Positions 17,736-25,645 of a stretch of DNA of 64,000 nt are shown in pieces. Each line of letters opens with the position of its first letter. Positions within the stretch are counted from its first letter, which is position 1. Under the pieces are notes generated by a model. That model was given only the letters and a program-made list of their open reading frames with translations. It did no database searches and was not told where the DNA came from. Origin of the DNA: an uncultured Bacilli bacterium (lineage in GTDB: Bacteria; Bacillota_I; Bacilli_A; RF39; UBA660); assembly GCA_947632355.1 (NCBI GenBank), contig CANROY010000002.1, positions 1 through 64,000 on the forward strand. Direction: 5' to 3'. A program made the translations under genes and the position numbers.

Positions 17736-18305
17736 ATGAATTATGAAAATCGTGAAGAATTGAACGCATTTATAGAATGCAATAAAAAATTAAATGCTAA
17801 GAAATATGAGATTATCAAAGGACAATATCGTTTAAAATCTAAAGAAGATTATGAAGAACTTAAAAATTCTATTTTAACTTTAAATCAAGAATATACATCT
17901 TTTGAAAATGCAAATCCAAATCTCCATGCGAATCTTGGCAAACATGATAGTAAACTATTTGGTAGTACTATGGCTTCTATTTTTGAAAACTTAGATGTTA
18001 TATATAATGGTAGATGGGAAGAAGCTGATTTTGATAAAATTAAAAAGGCAATTCGTACGATTACAGTTTATCAAGAATTGGAATATCAATTAAGCATTAT
18101 GCACCATTCTTCCTATGAAAAAGAAGAAGACGCTCCTATACATTTAGATGCCAATGGTAATATGGTTGCTATTTCTGATCAAATAAAACATCAATTTGAT
18201 TTTATAGTAGAGCAACAAAAGAAATTACAACCAAAATATGAAGAAGCACATGAATTTCTATTTGAAACAAGAATAGAAGAGAATACAAGTACCAAAACCA
18301 TGTAA
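17736..18305 (+). CDS. Unknown helical protein downstream of trmB
   Basis: 189 residues, charged, predicted mostly helical, with no signal peptide or membrane segment. The ATG at 17736 is preferred over GTG 17727, as AGGATGTGG before it matches the arrangement used by the gene at 1151. No motif was recognised; the middle has GNMVAIS, and the acidic C-terminus is Thr/Glu-rich. It is probably co-transcribed with trmB, and its end overlaps a terminator. Confidence 0.65.
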   Translation: MNYENREELNAFIECNKKLNAKKYEIIKGQYRLKSKEDYEELKNSILTLNQEYTSFENANPNLHANLGKHDSKLFGSTMASIFENLDVIYNGRWEEADFDKIKKAIRTITVYQELEYQLSIMHHSSYEKEEDAPIHLDANGNMVAISDQIKHQFDFIVEQQKKLQPKYEEAHEFLFETRIEENTSTKTM

Positions 18306-18330
18306 ACTAGAAAAATCTAGTTTTTTCTTT
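18304..18330 (+). terminator. Intrinsic terminator
   Basis: Stem AAACTAGA (18304-18311) with TCTAGTTT (18316-18323), then TTTTCTTT. The stem and tail are the same as at 1059-1088. Confidence 0.88.
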
Positions 18331-18347
18331 GCTTTTTTAAATTTTTG

Positions 18348-18356
18348 TGGTAAATT
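18348..18356 (+). promoter_or_regulatory. Probable extended -10 promoter
   Basis: TGGTAAATT (18348-18356), 24 bases before the ATG at 18381; no clear -35. Confidence 0.5.
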
Positions 18357-18380
18357 AGTAAAGCAAAAGAAGGTATATAT

Positions 18381-19157
18381 ATGGAAACAGATTATAAGCA
18401 AATACTTGAAAAAAACGATATGTTTGAAAAATTTGTAAATGCTGTTATCAAAAGAGAAGATTTATATTCCTATATAAAATATATTGATTTTTATCATACA
18501 AGTTGGAATAATAATAATGAAATCTTTATGAGTTATAATCCAATTACAAAAACGATTAATATTAATTGTAGTCAGTATGAAAATATAAAGCAAGAACAAA
18601 GTGCATTACTTTCTAATTTCTACTTTATTTCTCACTTTTTACATGAACTTTATCACGTAAAAGAAAGAAAAATAAGTGAGGAAGAAGATACTTTAAGGGC
18701 AAAATTATTAAGATTATGTTTTAAGAGAACAAAATATTTAGAAAAATTTAAACTGACAAATAATCCCGTAATCAAAAAGAAAGATACATTTATTTCTAAA
18801 TATTTAAATTCTATTTATAACCATTATTATCTTTTTGATTTAAGTGAAAGACTTGCTTTTCTTTATTCCTATCAAATGGCTAGTGAACTAGCAAAATATA
18901 TGGGTTTAAAAGAGTTTGAAAATTTTTGGAAATTAAAAGAATATGAATTTTATACGTTTTGGCGTACCCATAAAAGTCCAACCTTGTATTATTTAGAAAA
19001 GATATGTTCAAAACAAGAAATGAATCAAATAAAAGAAGAAATAGAAAGTGTACAAATTCCTTTTGAAGAACGTTTACAATTAGGGTTAGAATTAACACCA
19101 AAAGAATTTGAAAGTGTATTAGAAAAGAAGATTGCACTAACAAATTCTATACACTAA
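18381..19157 (+). CDS. Putative zinc metallopeptidase-like protein (HELYH)
   Basis: 258 residues. The segment ISHFLHELYHVKE (near 85-97) contains an HEXXH zinc motif in a hydrophobic helix, and about 70 residues later a second helix has DLSERLAFLYSY, where Glu could be the third zinc ligand as in gluzincins. There is no signal peptide, so it is probably cytoplasmic. The C-terminal half is helical, with WKLKEYEFYTFWR. I do not recognise the family, and the peptidase assignment rests only on the motif pair. An AGAAGG ribosome-binding site precedes the start. Confidence 0.6.
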   Translation: METDYKQILEKNDMFEKFVNAVIKREDLYSYIKYIDFYHTSWNNNNEIFMSYNPITKTININCSQYENIKQEQSALLSNFYFISHFLHELYHVKERKISEEEDTLRAKLLRLCFKRTKYLEKFKLTNNPVIKKKDTFISKYLNSIYNHYYLFDLSERLAFLYSYQMASELAKYMGLKEFENFWKLKEYEFYTFWRTHKSPTLYYLEKICSKQEMNQIKEEIESVQIPFEERLQLGLELTPKEFESVLEKKIALTNSIH

Positions 19158-19180
19158 AACTTCTTTTTTTAATGCGTTTA

Positions 19181-19189
19181 TGGTAAACT
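19181..19189 (+). promoter_or_regulatory. Probable extended -10 promoter of obg
   Basis: TGGTAAACT (19181-19189), 24 bases before the preferred start at 19213. Confidence 0.5.
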
Positions 19190-19212
19190 ATAACTAGCAA
19201 AGAGGGATGCTT

Positions 19213-20487
19213 ATGTTTATAGATGAAACCATTATTAAAGTAATTGCTGGTAAAGGTGGAGATGGCTGTACTTCTTTTCGTCGTGAAAAATATGTTCCTA
19301 TGGGTGGACCGGATGGTGGAAATGGTGGAAAAGGTGGAGACATCATTTTAGAAGTCGATAAGGGTCTTAAAACATTAGTAGATTTACGTTATAAAAAAGT
19401 GATTAAAGCTGATAAAGGAATTAATGGAAGTGGGTCAAATCGCCATGGAGCAAATGCAAGTGATATCATTTTAAAAGTACCTGAAGGAACAACGATTTAT
19501 GATGCGGATACTAATTTAGTTCTTGCAGATTTAACGAAAGATAAAGAAACGTTTGTTGTTGCTAAAGGAGGCCGTGGAGGACGTGGAAATAAAGCATTTG
19601 CGACCCATAACGAACCTGCTCCTAAATTTAGTGAACTTGGGGCTCCTGGGGAAGAAAGAGTAATTAAATGTGAATTAAAAGTTATGGCAGATGTTGGATT
19701 AATTGGTATGCCAAGTGTTGGAAAAAGTACCATTCTGAGTCTAATTAGTTCTGCAAAACCTAAAATTGCGAGTTATCATTTTACTACGTTAAATCCTAAT
19801 CTAGGAGTCGTTAATTTAAAAGATGGTCGTAAATTTGTGATGGCTGATTTACCCGGTTTAATTGAAGGAGCAAGCAAAGGTGTTGGTTTAGGGCATCAAT
19901 TCTTACGTCATGCTATGCGTACGAAAGTCCTTGCTCACGTTATTGATATGGGTTCTTTTGAAGGAAGAGATCCTATAGAAGACTATGAAGCCATTCGCCA
20001 TGAAATAGAAGCTTATAGCGAAAAATTAAAAAGAAAAAAAGAAGTTGTGATTGCGAATAAAATGGATTTAGAAGGGGCAGAAGAAAACTTAAAAAAATTC
20101 AAAAAAAAATATCCGGATATTCCAGTCTTCAAAGTAAGTGCAATTAACAATATTGGTTTAGAAGATTGTTTAGAAAAAATTGCGGATTTGTTAGATACAA
20201 TTACCGAAGAAGATTTATTTGATGAAAAAGAATACGAAAGTTATATTGTCTATAAATTTCAAAATGAAAAACCTTATACCATTCGTAATGATAATGGCGT
20301 TTGGGTAATTGAAGGAAAAGAAATCGAAGATTTATTTCGTATGACCCGTTTTACCGAGGATGAAGCTGTTTTACGTTTTGCTCGTAAGTTAAAAGGAATG
20401 GGCGTTGAAGACGAACTAGAACGAATGGGTGCAAAACGTGGTGATGAAGTGCAAATTCTAGATTATATCTTTGAATTTAAAGAGTAA
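19213..20487 (+). CDS. obg: GTPase Obg/CgtA
   Basis: 424 residues, normal length. A ribosome-associated GTPase needed for 50S assembly and linked to the stringent response. The Gly-rich Obg fold starts MFIDETIIKVIAGKGGDGC. The G domain has G1 GMPSVGKS at 165-172, the switch DLPGLIEGAS and NKMD. The C-terminal OCT domain follows after DLFDEKEYESYIVYKF. The ATG at 19213 is chosen because AGAGGG is 6 bases upstream; the ATG at 19207 abuts it. It is not preceded by rplU-rpmA, its common neighbours. Confidence 0.97.
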   Translation: MFIDETIIKVIAGKGGDGCTSFRREKYVPMGGPDGGNGGKGGDIILEVDKGLKTLVDLRYKKVIKADKGINGSGSNRHGANASDIILKVPEGTTIYDADTNLVLADLTKDKETFVVAKGGRGGRGNKAFATHNEPAPKFSELGAPGEERVIKCELKVMADVGLIGMPSVGKSTILSLISSAKPKIASYHFTTLNPNLGVVNLKDGRKFVMADLPGLIEGASKGVGLGHQFLRHAMRTKVLAHVIDMGSFEGRDPIEDYEAIRHEIEAYSEKLKRKKEVVIANKMDLEGAEENLKKFKKKYPDIPVFKVSAINNIGLEDCLEKIADLLDTITEEDLFDEKEYESYIVYKFQNEKPYTIRNDNGVWVIEGKEIEDLFRMTRFTEDEAVLRFARKLKGMGVEDELERMGAKRGDEVQILDYIFEFKE

Positions 20488-20504
20488 AAAACGAGGTATG
20501 GCTT

Positions 20505-21419
20505 ATGGATTCTGATTTAAAAATGATTAAGAAAAAGTATGGAGAAGAAATGGCTCACTTTTGTCGTGAGGAATTTCCAACCATTTTAGAACAAGAGGGT
20601 GTTTTAGCTAATTTGTTATTAAAATGGTTTGAACCTTCTAAATTTTTATATAAAGATTTGCAACAAGAGGATTTGGAAATGGCTTTTAAAGATTTTATTT
20701 ACAAGCAATTTGATCAAAAACGAGAAGAAAAAACCAATTCGAATATAAAAACACCACAAGAATTACTAAGCGAAGCTGGTTATGACTTATATGAATGTAA
20801 AAGTGAAGAGGATATTCAAAGTTTTAAAAAATACTATGCTCCAAGGGAAGAACTTTGTACATTTAGAAAAAACGAAAATCGTTTAAAAAAATGTCATGTT
20901 TTCTTTGCGGTAAAGAAAAATGTAGATACAATTAAACGAGAAGATTTTAAAAAACCACAAAGACAGGACTTATATGGAACAAGTGTTATTAGTATTCAAT
21001 TCGATCGTAATCCCTATCATATTTTATCCATTAAGAATCGATATAATCATACAGTTGATTATTGTGATTCTACTTTTTCCAATAATTTAGATAATATTAT
21101 AGAAGGCTTAACTGATAGTTTTGTCAAACATTATGGTTTAGAGCAAAGTTTTGTGAATCAATTTGAAATACCATCATACGTACAAGATAGTAAAGGTAAA
21201 TACTACAAATACAATTATGAAATCAATGCTGACTATTTTTGCCCAAATAATATTATTTTAAAACAACATGAACCAATACGATTACCAAAAGAACGTTATA
21301 TTTTAGCAGATTATTTTGTTATTGATATGAAGGAAAATACAATATCTAATTATGGATATGATAATGATAGTTTTCTAGAAATGTTTCAAGACAATCCTAT
21401 CAAAAGAATTAATGTATAG
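20505..21419 (+). CDS. N-terminal part of an LRR-type protein ended by an amber codon
   Basis: 304 residues, starting shortly after obg. No signal peptide; mixed alpha/beta. It carries features such as YAPREELCTF, an HVFFAVKK strand, YGTSVISIQFDRNPYHILSIKNRY (quoted here only as a landmark near 165-190) and ADYFVIDMKENTISNYGYDN near the end. The TAG at 21417-21419 is followed in the same frame by 12 sense codons and then by the leucine-rich stretch up to 21941. The natural gene is therefore probably 20505-21941, and this is its front part. I do not recognise the N-terminal domain. Whether the shortened product folds is unknown. Confidence 0.7.
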   Translation: MDSDLKMIKKKYGEEMAHFCREEFPTILEQEGVLANLLLKWFEPSKFLYKDLQQEDLEMAFKDFIYKQFDQKREEKTNSNIKTPQELLSEAGYDLYECKSEEDIQSFKKYYAPREELCTFRKNENRLKKCHVFFAVKKNVDTIKREDFKKPQRQDLYGTSVISIQFDRNPYHILSIKNRYNHTVDYCDSTFSNNLDNIIEGLTDSFVKHYGLEQSFVNQFEIPSYVQDSKGKYYKYNYEINADYFCPNNIILKQHEPIRLPKERYILADYFVIDMKENTISNYGYDNDSFLEMFQDNPIKRINV

Positions 21420-21941
21420 GCTAAAACGAATAGTAAAATAGTTAAATTAGAAACCATGAAAGGTTTAGTAACTTTAGAAATAGATAATGAAAATAGACTA
21501 ATTGGTTTGGATAATCCTTATGTAGAAGAAATAGGAGATCATTTTTTAGAAGCTAATTATTCTTTAACTTATCTTAATTTACCAAATGTTAAAAAAATAG
21601 GAAATAGTTTTTTATTTAGCGATACTAAATTATCAAAATTAAATTTACCAAATGTTAGATCAATAGGCCATTGTTTTATGTTTTATAATAATGTTTTAAT
21701 CCATTTAAACTTAGATAATCTAGTGGAAATAGGTTCTTGGTTTTTGGCAAAAAATAATTCAGTAATAAATTTGAATTTAGAAAGTATAGAAATAATTGGA
21801 GACCTTTTTATGCCAAATAATCATAATTTAGTAAAAATTCGTATTCCAAATGATGAACGTGTTTATGAAATGCTTATTCAACAACACCCTAAATACAAAG
21901 GAAAAATAGAAATGGTGGAAAAGGAGGAAAGAACAAGATGA
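21420..21941 (+). pseudogene. Leucine-rich-repeat C-terminal half cut off by an in-frame TAG
   Basis: In frame with 20505-21419 after one TAG. It encodes at least four LRR units of about 23 residues with the pattern L-x-x-L-N-L-P-N-V-(K/R)-x-I-G-x-x-F-L, a BspA-like repeat. The only early ATG, at 21456, has no ribosome-binding site before it, so independent translation is unlikely. Readthrough, a sequencing error or a real nonsense mutation would all give this picture. The last bases overlap the next gene by four (ATGA), which suggests the frame was translated to its end until recently. Confidence 0.72.
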
Positions 21942-22222
21942 TAAAATGTGTGATAGAAAAGGTAGAAGATTACAACTATTCCATTCGTGATATCGAAAAT
22001 GAAATGCATATTTTAAATATGGACTTTTATGGTCTTAAAAAGAAACCTAGTGTAGGAGATTGTTTATATATAAAAAAAGAACTTTTAAATGCACAAGTTC
22101 CTTTATATTTTGAAGTTATGCCCAGTTTAAATAAAGAAGCCTTCCTTCGATTAAACGAAAAAGAATTTCTTTTACTTATTATTGAAAATCAAGAATATTA
22201 TTTAAGAAGAGTTTATGGTTGA
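21938..22222 (+). CDS. Small unknown protein
   Basis: 94 residues, starting in an ATGA overlap with the LRR frame and preceded by a good AAGGAGG (21921-21927). It looks beta-rich with V-G-D-C-L-Y-I-K and L-L-I-I-E-N-Q-E-Y-Y, possibly a small barrel. No recognised family. Its 3' end overlaps by 10 bases the convergent DUF192 gene on the other strand. Confidence 0.65.
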   Translation: MIKCVIEKVEDYNYSIRDIENEMHILNMDFYGLKKKPSVGDCLYIKKELLNAQVPLYFEVMPSLNKEAFLRLNEKEFLLLIIENQEYYLRRVYG

Positions 22223-22542
22223 ATAAAATGAATTGTATCTCCAACATGTAAAGAAAAACTAGTATTTTTAGGTAATTCTAAAATACTTGTTTTTTTAATG
22301 CTATGGTTGATTTTAATGATTTTATTTTTAGAACAATTTCGTTCTATAAAAAGAATTGTATTTTCGCTATTTAAACCGATTATATCAATTTCTTCTTTCA
22401 TAAAGAAGGTATGAACACTATTGCATTTTGGAAATAGAATACCAGAATGGATATTCGTTTTACCCATAAATCCCATCAAACGTTCCGAAAAGTTTGTGGC
22501 TATTTTGATATCAAACGAATTTTTTTCTAATTGTAGTTTCAA
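22213..22542 (-). CDS. DUF192 family protein
   Basis: About 109 residues on the minus strand. The DUF192 pattern is visible: ERLMGFMGK near the start, FPKCNSVHTFFMKEEIDIIG and the later ILELPKNT with a final G-D-T-I-H-F. The family is widespread, and its function is not established to my knowledge. No signal peptide is present, unlike many members. Start choice: a TTG at 22542 lies 6 bases after AGGTG, while the GTG at 22551 overlaps that site; the longer form would add three residues. It converges on the gene ending at 22222. Confidence 0.82.
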   Translation of the reverse strand: MKLQLEKNSFDIKIATNFSERLMGFMGKTNIHSGILFPKCNSVHTFFMKEEIDIIGLNSENTILFIERNCSKNKIIKINHSIKKTSILELPKNTSFSLHVGDTIHFIQP

Positions 22543-22618
22543 AAGTATCACCTAATACATCATATCATAAAACTGTCAAATTGGTTCTAAAAGAATAGCA
22601 ATTTCTTTTTATTTCTTC

Positions 22619-22624
22619 TATAAT
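22619..22624 (+). promoter_or_regulatory. -10 of the VanY-type gene
   Basis: TATAAT at 22619-22624, 22 bases before the ATG at 22646; the -35 (TAGCAA at 22596) is weak. Confidence 0.5.
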
Positions 22625-22645
22625 AAAACTAGAATAGAGGTCGCT

Positions 22646-23740
22646 ATGAAAAAGAAATTGAAATTAGTTTTATGTCTTTTACTATTCGTTCTTTTCGTCT
22701 TTTTACTATGGAACTCTTCAAAAATAAAGTTTAAAAAAGAGTTAGAATTATCTTTGAATCGAGAGAGTTATCAAAAAGATATTGTTTCTAAAGTATTAAA
22801 TGGGAAACATTTAACAGAAAATGAACGCATTGATACTTCATCTTTAGGTGAAAAAGAAGTAATTGTTTCTTTTAAAACGTTTTATGGACTTACCAAAAAA
22901 TATAAGGTAAAAGTAAACGTAGTTGATAAAGAAAGTCCAACAATTAAGTATCAAAATACGATTACAACAACGAAAGGAAAAGAAATTGATTTAACAAAAG
23001 GCGTTGAAGTACACGATAATTCAAATGAAGAAATTTCTGTTGCAGTCGAAGGAGAATATGACATTAATAAAGTGGGAGAATACACGTTATACTATATAGC
23101 AAAAGATTCGAGTGGCAATAGCACAAAAGAGGAATTTACCTTAAAAGTATTAAGTTCTTCTTCTAGTAATGAAACGTATTTTACAACTTCGAAAGGATTT
23201 CAAGGAGTTGTAAAGGATGGTGCAACCTATATTGATGGCACATTAATTGTAAATAAAAGTTATGGATTACCTTCAACATTCGGTAGTGGTCTTACAAACG
23301 AAACAACAACGGCATTTAAAAAATTACAATCTGCTGCTTTACTTGATGGCTTAAATATCTATATTGCAAGTGGTTGGAGGTCTTATCAAAAACAAGTGAC
23401 GCTTTATAATAATTATGTAGCAAGAGATGGAAAAGAAGCAGCAGATACGTATTCTGCAAGGCCTGGATATTCTGAACACCAATCAGGGTTTACTTTTGAT
23501 GTCAATGAAGTTAGTGATAAATTTATTGGAACACCGGAAGCCAATTGGTTAAGTGATAATTGTTATAAATATGGGTTTATTTTAAGATATCCAAATGGAA
23601 AACAAGATATTACGGGATTTAAATATGAATCATGGCATTTCCGTTATGTTGGAGAGGAACTAGCAACCAAACTTTATAACAACGGGGATTGGTTAACTTT
23701 AGAGGAATACTTTGGTATTGATAGTGTTTATAAGGATTAG
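22646..23740 (+). CDS. VanY-type D-Ala-D-Ala carboxypeptidase, membrane-anchored
   Basis: 364 residues. One N-terminal membrane anchor (about 5-24), an extracellular Ig-like/DUF5011-type domain (about 85-170, with G-E-Y-T-L-Y-Y-I-A-K-D-S-S-G-N), and a C-terminal VanY zinc peptidase domain. Its motifs are SGWRSYQKQVTLY, YSEHQSGFTFDV (the SxHxxGxAxD metal site near 275-285, with Thr in place of the usual Ala) and ESWHFRYVG near 328. The family trims the terminal D-Ala from peptidoglycan stem peptides or cleaves related bonds. It is monocistronic; no vancomycin-resistance genes are nearby, so a housekeeping wall role is likelier. Confidence 0.92.
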   Translation: MKKKLKLVLCLLLFVLFVFLLWNSSKIKFKKELELSLNRESYQKDIVSKVLNGKHLTENERIDTSSLGEKEVIVSFKTFYGLTKKYKVKVNVVDKESPTIKYQNTITTTKGKEIDLTKGVEVHDNSNEEISVAVEGEYDINKVGEYTLYYIAKDSSGNSTKEEFTLKVLSSSSSNETYFTTSKGFQGVVKDGATYIDGTLIVNKSYGLPSTFGSGLTNETTTAFKKLQSAALLDGLNIYIASGWRSYQKQVTLYNNYVARDGKEAADTYSARPGYSEHQSGFTFDVNEVSDKFIGTPEANWLSDNCYKYGFILRYPNGKQDITGFKYESWHFRYVGEELATKLYNNGDWLTLEEYFGIDSVYKD

Positions 23741-23768
23741 TGCTAGACTAATTCTTTTTATATTTTTA

Positions 23769-23796
23769 TTGAAAATTAAATGAAAATCAGTATAAT
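23769..23796 (+). promoter_or_regulatory. Promoter overlapped by a palindrome
   Basis: TTGAAA (23769-23774), 16 bases, TATAAT (23791-23796). The -10 lies within the inverted repeat 23785-23810. Confidence 0.75.
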
Positions 23797-23810
23797 AGGA
23801 TATACTGATT
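23785..23810. promoter_or_regulatory. Candidate operator: perfect 10-bp inverted repeat
   Basis: AATCAGTATA (23785-23794), 6 bases, TATACTGATT (23801-23810). The dyad covers the -10 and start site and has no T-run, so a repressor site is more likely than a terminator. The binding protein is unknown. Confidence 0.6.
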
Positions 23811-23850
23811 TACTTTGTAAAACTTAAAAAAACTAATGGGAAGTGTAAAG

Positions 23851-24570
23851 ATGAATAAAAAAGATAAGAATATTGAATTAAAGATTTATGAATTACTAGG
23901 AATTAAAACGTTTAGAAAAGCAGCTTTTAAATTTTTTTATGTTCTATTTATACCATTTTCTTTGGATATGACAAAAGAAGAACGCTATCGTTTAATTTAT
24001 AAAACTCCTAATAATTATATTATGAAAAAGGGAAATGGTCTTCAAGATTTACAAGATTTTAAAAAGTGCTTATTGTTTAATGTTGGAATCCATTCATTGG
24101 CTTTGTTCGTTTGTATACCATATTTTTTAGAAATTATTAAAGGTACTGTATCATTAATGGCAACAATTATTAGTCTTTTTTTGGCTATGATAAATATATA
24201 TTGTATTATGTTACAAAGATACAATTATATTAGAATTAATAATGTTATTAAAAAATTTTTACCACGTGAAGAAGCAAAGAAAGATATATTAAAAGAAGAA
24301 TTAAAAAAAGAGGATTCTTTGTTAGCTGCTCATACTTATTCGATAGTAAACAAACAAAATAAAGAAAAAAGTATTTCCTTTCAAGAGTTTCTTGATACTG
24401 CTACTTATCATGAACTTATAAAATATCGCAATTATTTATCGAATCAATTGGCTATGGGACAACAAGATTTTTCTGAATTAGAAGAAAATAGTTTTCGTGT
24501 TCCTTTTTCTAAAAATAAATCTTTAAAATTAGAATTACTACCTAATAGAAATAATGAAAGTGCTAAATGA
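23851..24570 (+). CDS. Unknown membrane protein
   Basis: 239 residues. The ATG at 23851 is chosen over 23836 because GGGAAGTG lies between them at normal spacing. There is a hydrophobic patch near 25-40 and then two adjoining membrane segments (about 72-92 and 95-115). A charged cytoplasmic tail contains a Lys/Glu-rich coiled-coil stretch and an HELIKYRNYLSNQL helix. No family recognised. It is monocistronic behind a promoter covered by a palindrome, so it may be specifically repressed. Confidence 0.68.
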   Translation: MNKKDKNIELKIYELLGIKTFRKAAFKFFYVLFIPFSLDMTKEERYRLIYKTPNNYIMKKGNGLQDLQDFKKCLLFNVGIHSLALFVCIPYFLEIIKGTVSLMATIISLFLAMINIYCIMLQRYNYIRINNVIKKFLPREEAKKDILKEELKKEDSLLAAHTYSIVNKQNKEKSISFQEFLDTATYHELIKYRNYLSNQLAMGQQDFSELEENSFRVPFSKNKSLKLELLPNRNNESAK

Positions 24571-24599
24571 TTAGCAATAACAAAAAAATTAAAAAAATA

Positions 24600-24608
24600 T
24601 GCTATAAT
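24600..24608 (+). promoter_or_regulatory. Extended -10 promoter
   Basis: TGCTATAAT at 24600-24608, identical to that at 1114. It is followed by AGGTGA and an 8-codon ORF (ATG 24627 to TAA 24653), then the PHP remnant. Confidence 0.6.
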
Positions 24609-24690
24609 ACGTATAGGTGATTCTCCATGGATATCGTTAAAAAGAATTATTAAATTTTGAAATAGAAGAAAAATGAAAGAAGGTTTTTGT

Positions 24691-24966
24691 ATGATTGATC
24701 TTCATACGCATACTTTATATTCTGATGGAAGTTCTAGTGTAGAAGAACTTTTAACGAAAGCCGAAAAACTACATTTAAGTTTACTTTCCATAACGGATCA
24801 TGATACGATACAAGCACATTTTGAATTACAAAATCCTATAATAAGAAATCTATTTCATGGTGAAATACTATCTGGAGTTGAATTAGCAACAACTTATAAA
24901 GAAGAATATTCAAAATTGTTTATAGATGATACGGATTCAATGAAAAGAGGAAGAGTTTTAAAATAA
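24691..24966 (+). pseudogene. Truncated PHP-domain phosphoesterase
   Basis: 91 residues from the ATG at 24691 (AAGAAGG precedes it). It carries the first metal-binding motifs of the PHP family: IDLHTHTLYSDGS and ITDHDT, then GVELATTY. Related phosphoesterases are roughly 270 residues and need further His/Asp motifs downstream, which are absent here. After TTYKE the sequence departs from the family and stops. The remaining domain could not complete the trinuclear metal site, so this is most likely a decayed or recombined gene whose 3' end was lost when the Tad locus came to lie next to it (inference). Confidence 0.75.
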
Positions 24967-24976
24967 CATAAAAGAT

Positions 24977-25005
24977 TTGACTTTACCTCTTTTTTCTTAT
25001 ATATT
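24977..25005 (+). promoter_or_regulatory. Promoter of the Flp pilin gene
   Basis: TTGACT (24977-24982), 17 bases, TATATT (25000-25005). It starts 10 bases after the PHP remnant. Confidence 0.75.
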
Positions 25006-25027
25006 TATGGTAAGAGTAGGTGGTAAG

Positions 25028-25231
25028 ATGCTACGAAATAAACATGGTCAAACGTTAGTGGAATATGTATTAATTGTTGCTTTAATTAGTGTCATTGCTG
25101 TTGCTTTAGTAAGTTATTTTGGGGGCTATTTAAAAGATGCAATTACAAAAACTTCTTGTCCGTTAGTGGACCAAGAGTATGTTGCAGGGTCAAAACCTGG
25201 AGAGGGCATATGCCAAGAAAAAGAAACGTAA
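25028..25231 (+). CDS. flp: Flp-family type IVc pilin
   Basis: 67 residues from the ATG at 25028, which follows AGGTGG. A short basic leader MLRNKHG precedes the class III signal Q-T-L-V-E-Y, where a prepilin peptidase would cut after Gly, followed by one hydrophobic helix (I-V-A-L-I-S-V-I-A-V-A). The tail has two Cys, possibly a disulfide. This is the major pilin expected to polymerise into a Tad pilus. It has its own promoter and terminator, so it can be made in excess over the assembly machinery encoded next. Confidence 0.92.
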   Translation: MLRNKHGQTLVEYVLIVALISVIAVALVSYFGGYLKDAITKTSCPLVDQEYVAGSKPGEGICQEKET

Positions 25232-25256
25232 ATACTTTGCACTTACGTTTTTTTAT
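25224..25256 (+). terminator. Intrinsic terminator after flp
   Basis: Stem AAACGTAA (25224-25231) with TTACGTTT (25243-25250), followed by TTTT. It separates the pilin from the assembly operon. Confidence 0.85.
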
Positions 25257-25264
25257 GATATAAT
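25256..25264 (+). promoter_or_regulatory. Extended -10 promoter of the tad operon
   Basis: TGATATAAT at 25256-25264, immediately after the flp terminator and 31 bases before the TadE-like start. Confidence 0.65.
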
Positions 25265-25294
25265 AATTTTTGATAATAGAGGGGTAGTGATGTG

Positions 25295-25645
25295 ATGCTA
25301 AAAAAACGCGATGGGCAGGCTTTAGTTGAGTTTGTCATCCTTTTACCCATCTTTATTTTTATGATATTTGCCATCATTGATTTTGGAAAAATATGGTCGG
25401 TTTCCAACAACTTAGAAAGTCGTATGGATGATGTGGTTACACTGTATAAAGAAAATAGTTCTTTAGAGATAATCGAAAACGATTTAAATCTAAAAACAGA
25501 TTCTATTACGCTAGAAATTCAAGAAGAAGAAAAAACAACCAATATTTTTTTAAAAAAGGAAGTAGATATTATAACACCGGGATTAAATTTAATCCTAAAA
25601 AATCCTTATGAAGCGAAAGTAAAAAGAGTGATTTATAATGAATAA
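25295..25645 (+). CDS. TadE-like pseudopilin
   Basis: 116 residues; ATG 25295 with GAGGGG upstream (the adjacent in-frame GTG 25292 is possible). Signal-like MLKKRDGQALVEFVILLPI, then a hydrophobic helix and a small extracellular domain. The G-Q-x-L-V-E-F signature and position identify a TadE/minor pseudopilin, thought to prime pilus assembly. Its end overlaps the next gene by 8 bases. Confidence 0.88.
   Translation: MLKKRDGQALVEFVILLPIFIFMIFAIIDFGKIWSVSNNLESRMDDVVTLYKENSSLEIIENDLNLKTDSITLEIQEEEKTTNIFLKKEVDIITPGLNLILKNPYEAKVKRVIYNE

Noticed and set aside
19121..19176. Terminator after the HEXXH gene (AAAAGAAG with CTTCTTTT)
   Set aside because: The loop would exceed 30 bases and the stem is weak; not convincing.
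21417..21419. TAG read as pyrrolysine
   Set aside because: No pyrrolysine gene or context is visible, and other genes end normally with TAG (for example 1065 and 5263).
22646..23740. Vancomycin-resistance locus
   Set aside because: Only a VanY-type peptidase is present; no vanH/A/X or two-component system is nearby.
24545..24600. GCTAA/TTAGC hairpin after the membrane-protein gene as a terminator
   Set aside because: The stem is five base pairs and no T-run follows.
24977..25027. Upstream start for the pilin gene
   Set aside because: It would lie on the promoter -35 and add residues before the prepilin leader; the ATG at 25028 has AGGTGG and gives a standard Flp pilin.
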